Shown here: positions 61,228-64,000 of the stretch, in pieces | Position numbering within the stretch: position 1 is the first letter of the stretch | Layout: the number at the start of each line of letters is the position of its first letter | NCBI GenBank assembly: GCA_033807695.1 | Contig: CM066310.1 | Location: 248,001-312,000 of the forward strand | DNA: 64,000 bases | Reading direction: 5' to 3' | From: Daedaleopsis sinensis | Lineage: Eukaryota; Basidiomycota; Agaricomycetes; Polyporales; Polyporaceae | Notes under the pieces: generated by a model | Told to the model about the DNA's origin: nothing | Database searches by the model: none | What the model saw: only the letters and a program-made list of their open reading frames with translations | Translations under genes and position numbers: made by a program

Positions 61228-62573
61228 GACGTCAGGGAGCCTTCGCCTCTCGTGGTCGTCAAGACGGAGAAAGTCAAGAGGGCCCGGACTCCGAGCGAAG
61301 AGGGCGAGTCGACGCCCTCGCCGCCGCCCCGCAAGGCTGGGTCGAAGCGCGCGCGTACTCAGGACCAGGACGTTTTGGAAGTCTCGCCCCCCGTTCCGCC
61401 CGCGCCCGCGCCTGCCGCCTCCGTCCGCGCTACCCGCCAGACCGCCGCGAAGCAGCACGCTACCGTCGACGCGCCGGCGAAGGCAAAGCCGCAAAGGCCG
61501 CTGCTGGGAAGAAACCGGCCGCCACACCCGCGCCGCCCTCGACCAACGTCGGCGAGGTCAAGGCCGCGATTACCGTCTCCGGGCCTTGCGACAAGTGCGC
61601 CCGGGACAAGCGCGAGTGCGTCCGGACGGACGCCGAGGCTTTCCGGTGTGACCGCTGTGCCAATCCCCCCACGCACAAGGCTGCCTGCACGTATGGTGGG
61701 CTCTCTCTCAGCGGGGAGTTCAAGTCGGCCAAGAACACGGTCCACGGCGTCTTCAACGGGGAGGGCTTCGCGCTGCGGGCGCACAAGGACCCCCTCCAGC
61801 TGTTGGAGGCTATCAACCTCGCGCGCGATTTCGAGGAGAGCGGGCGGAAGGTTCGAGTTCTCGATGAGGCGGCGCTCCGGGAGCGCCTATACAACCGCAG
61901 CGATCGCCTCACCTTTACCGGGTGCGCGAGGGGGCCCACGAAGTATCCCGAGGACGCCGTCGTCCGCCAGCTCGGGCAGGCGTGCGCTACGTCGAAGGCC
62001 GCGTCCGCCGCGATGGCTGGCGCGGATGCTGAAGTTGTCGAGATCTCCGACGACGACGGCAGTCCGCCGCGCGCGAAGAAGCCGCGCACCAGCGCGCGGA
62101 ACGAGATGGCCCAGCCGGCGTCCAAGCAAGTCGCCGTCAAGAAGCCGGTCAAGCACACCGCGCATACGACCGTCTCGCGGCGCCCCGTCCCCGCTTCGCC
62201 CGCCGTCAACGTGTCCTCACGGGCGGCCGTGGCTTCGTCCTCTGCGCCGAAGAAGGCCTCGATGTCCTCTGCACCCAGCAGGCCGGCCGCGGTCTCCACG
62301 CTCAGCAAGTCCGCCTCGCTCCTTCCGGCGTATGACGCCTTCGACCTGGACGAAGTGCGCGAGGGGCGCGAGCGCGCCAATTCCCTCGTCGAGCGGATCT
62401 GGTCGGACGCGCGGGAGCTCGTTGGGCTTCGTCGCCGGAAACAGCGGCTGTCTGGGGTTCCGTTCGGGAGCGCCTTTGCGGCGGACTTGCCCGAGGCCGT
62501 TACGTTCGCTGATAAGTTCGCGGAGGACCCCAACGCCTCCGTTCTTCGCGACATCCTGAAGGAGGACGCCTGA

Positions 62574-63094
62574 TCGTCGGCGGCGTGGTGGCGGCGGCCC
62601 TGCTGGGCCTCGGACTTCCTGTTTCGTTCCCTTGCCTCTTCCTTTTCTCGCATGGACCTCTCTCGGCGCGCGCGCGCCTGTCTCGTCTCCTCTCCCTCTC
62701 CTTACTCTTACTATCCACCCCTAATCTGTCCTTCGCCGTGCCTTGCTTCTCGAACTCCCGCGATCGCCTCTTGTCGTCGTCGTTGCTGTACGCTCCGGGG
62801 CCTATGCTCCCATATATACCGTCGCTTCTTCCTGTTGCGCTCCGCGTAGACGCTGTCTCTCAAGGGATTCTTCTGCAATGTAAGATCTGGTGGTTCCTCT
62901 GTCGTGGCGCGTAGCATGAATTGAGTGGGGGAAATGAATTGTTAATTCTTTTTGTTCGGGCGGTACAGGAGGGAGTCGATATGCTACGGGTGGACAGGGC
63001 TGGAGGGTTCTTCCTCCTGCGCGCTCAGTAGCGGGTTCCGCAGCAGGCCGCTCTCCCCCCAACTGATATGGGCTCCCTCCTGGGGGCCGTCGTG
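62574..63094. other. Spacer between the third cassette gene and the integrase stop
   Basis: Convergent 3' flanks of the plus-strand cassette gene and the minus-strand pol. A TATATA at 62811-62818 and the polypurine tract at 63052-63069 are the only marks I see; no gene. Confidence 0.5.
63052..63069 (-). promoter_or_regulatory. Polypurine tract, copy next to the integrase stop
   Basis: Plus-strand TCTCCCCCCAACTGATAT, one base different from 54862-54879. It is not followed by TG on the minus strand, unlike the other copy. Confidence 0.45.
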
Positions 63095-64000
63095 CTACTC
63101 GTCGTCGTCCTGGGCCTCCTCCCGGTCGACGCGGTCGTCGCAGTCGTCCGGGTCTTGTTCCATCTGGGCGACGCGATCGCGTGAGACGTCCAGGTCGCTC
63201 CAGGTGAATGTGATGGGGTCGTCGCGCGCGAAGTAGGGCAGGAGGCGGAACGCAGCGATTGGACGGTCGTGTACTGCACCGTCCAGTTCCGCCACTATGT
63301 AAGCTCCTCCACGATTCCGAGAGACAACGACCAGTGGTCCCAGGTACCGCGGGCGCATCTTCCGGTTGAGTGATTTCTCGATCGCGGTGTTTCGCATTAG
63401 GACGAGCTTCCCGCGCGCGAAGTTGTAGTCGCGCACGGTCCGTATGTGTGCGCGCTCGAACTCTTGCGCGGCGAGTACGCGCGCTCGGTAGACCCGCGAG
63501 CGCAGCTGTTCGAGTTGCTCCGGGCGCTTCTGTAAGGCGACTGCCCGCTGCGCGATGAGGTCTGCGGTGGAGATCAGCTCCGTCGGCGTGGGCATGAGGT
63601 AGGTTGCCTCCGCTATGTCAAACGGCAGGATAGGTTGCGTCCCGGTTATCGCGAAGTAGGGGGAGCACCCCATCCGGCGCCGCGTGGTCACGCGGTCCGC
63701 CCAGAGGACGGAGTAGACTCGCGACACCCATTCGCTCTGGGGGTCGTCAAAACAGGACTTGAAGAGCGCCTCCCGGATATCGACGTGCGAGCGCTCCATG
63801 ATGCCGTTCGCGCGCGAGTTGTAGCCAGAGATTCGGATGTGTTTGACGTGGTACTGCCTTTCTAGGTGCTCGAGGGCCGCCACGAACGCGGACCCGTTAT
63901 CGGAAACGATTTCGGAGAGGGCGCCCCACCGGCATAACAGGTCCTGGTAGATCCAATCCCCCAGCGCTTTCGCGGTCTGCACGGTGGAGGCGCGTCCTTC
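63095..64000 (-). CDS. Ty3/gypsy-type retrotransposon integrase, C-terminal part of pol (partial)
   Basis: The frame is open from the window edge at 64000 down to a stop at 63095, giving the last ~301 residues of a pol polyprotein. It contains the second and third residues of the DDE catalytic triad, D in EIVSDNGSAF and E in NGIMERSH, within the conserved HIRISGYNSRANGIMERSHVDIREALFK region. The SH3-like integrase C-terminal domain follows (KMRPRYLGPLVVV, GAYIVAELDGAV) with an acidic tail. No chromodomain is seen. Integrase inserts the reverse-transcribed element DNA. Protease, reverse transcriptase and RNase H would lie beyond 64000. The reading frame has no break in the window, so the element may be fairly young. 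Confidence 0.88.
   Translation of the reverse strand, partial: EGRASTVQTAKALGDWIYQDLLCRWGALSEIVSDNGSAFVAALEHLERQYHVKHIRISGYNSRANGIMERSHVDIREALFKSCFDDPQSEWVSRVYSVLWADRVTTRRRMGCSPYFAITGTQPILPFDIAEATYLMPTPTELISTADLIAQRAVALQKRPEQLEQLRSRVYRARVLAAQEFERAHIRTVRDYNFARGKLVLMRNTAIEKSLNRKMRPRYLGPLVVVSRNRGGAYIVAELDGAVHDRPIAAFRLLPYFARDDPITFTWSDLDVSRDRVAQMEQDPDDCDDRVDREEAQDDDE

Larger units (their letters stand above)
57018..62573 (+). pseudogene. Zn2Cys6-like protein gene, third cassette gene, split by a foldback element
   Basis: Exon 1 is 57018-57263 and a 52-nt phase-0 intron follows. The coding sequence runs from 57316 to 57816, is interrupted by the 3404-bp foldback element, and resumes at 61228, ending at 62573. 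Without the element and one copy of its 7-bp target duplication the frame passes directly from SPPEQ to DVREPSPL. A one-base frameshift near 61480-61510 also breaks it, so this copy looks inactive. Domains: a low-complexity N-terminus, a helical region, a Lys/Arg-rich basic stretch (KTEKVKRAR), then CDKCARDKRECV...CDRC...C, a C-x2-C-x6-C-x9-C-x2-C-x9-C set close to the fungal Zn(II)2Cys6 cluster, and a long disordered Ser/Ala/Lys-rich C-terminal half. DNA or RNA binding is likely but unproven. It follows the two smaller cassette genes in the same direction. Confidence 0.6.

Noticed and set aside
61228..62573. Treating the downstream part of the Zn2Cys6-like gene as an independent gene starting at 61252
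   Set aside because: The start would be a Val codon within a sequence that continues the upstream frame once the foldback element is left out; it is the second half of the interrupted gene.

Overview
This window is nuclear DNA of a filamentous basidiomycete, most likely an agaricomycete of polypore type. The genes are multi-exon with GT-AG introns of about 50-250 nt, and coding third positions are strongly G/C. The families also fit: fungal GT2 synthases, a DUF4246 protein, a GH16 wall enzyme, a hydrophobin relic, a DUF6534-type fragment, a Helitron and a Ty3/gypsy integrase. I see no bacterial features, tRNA, rRNA or CRISPR array. Exon limits were read by hand from splice sites and from agreement between paralogues; no search or alignment program was run.

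Layout. 1-3.6 kb is gene-free and rich in simple repeats. About 3.65-15.3 kb and about 37.3-48.7 kb are the two arms of an old inverted duplication, and each arm carries one copy of a 15-exon GT2 synthase gene (10881-14675 on +, 37976-41920 on -). The 22-kb spacer holds a DUF4246 gene (16409-18263, +) behind an inverted-repeat promoter region, a decayed class I hydrophobin (about 18440-18713, -), a membrane-anchored GH16 gene (20048-22039, -) in which the usual acid/base Glu reads as Gln, a 9.5-kb stretch without genes, and a third GT2 copy (31753-35548, +). Polysaccharide synthases, a glucan-active GH16 and a hydrophobin relic together suggest a cell-wall neighbourhood (inference).

The right end, from about 48.7 kb, is mobile DNA. 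It contains a truncated DUF6534-like gene (50040-50377), a Helitron-type PIF1 helicase with a C-terminal ubiquitin-protease-like domain (50512-53887, -, frameshifted and lacking its Rep end), and a large Ty3/gypsy-like element whose integrase (63095-64000, -) runs off the window. Between this pol end and a putative LTR (about 53.9-54.86 kb) lie three intron-containing genes on the opposite strand (54955-55576, 56094-56798, 57018-62573). The third encodes a Zn2Cys6-like protein and is split by a 3404-bp foldback element (57817-61220), which is almost entirely one inverted repeat with a 7-bp target duplication. Removing the element and one target copy keeps the reading frame across the insertion point.
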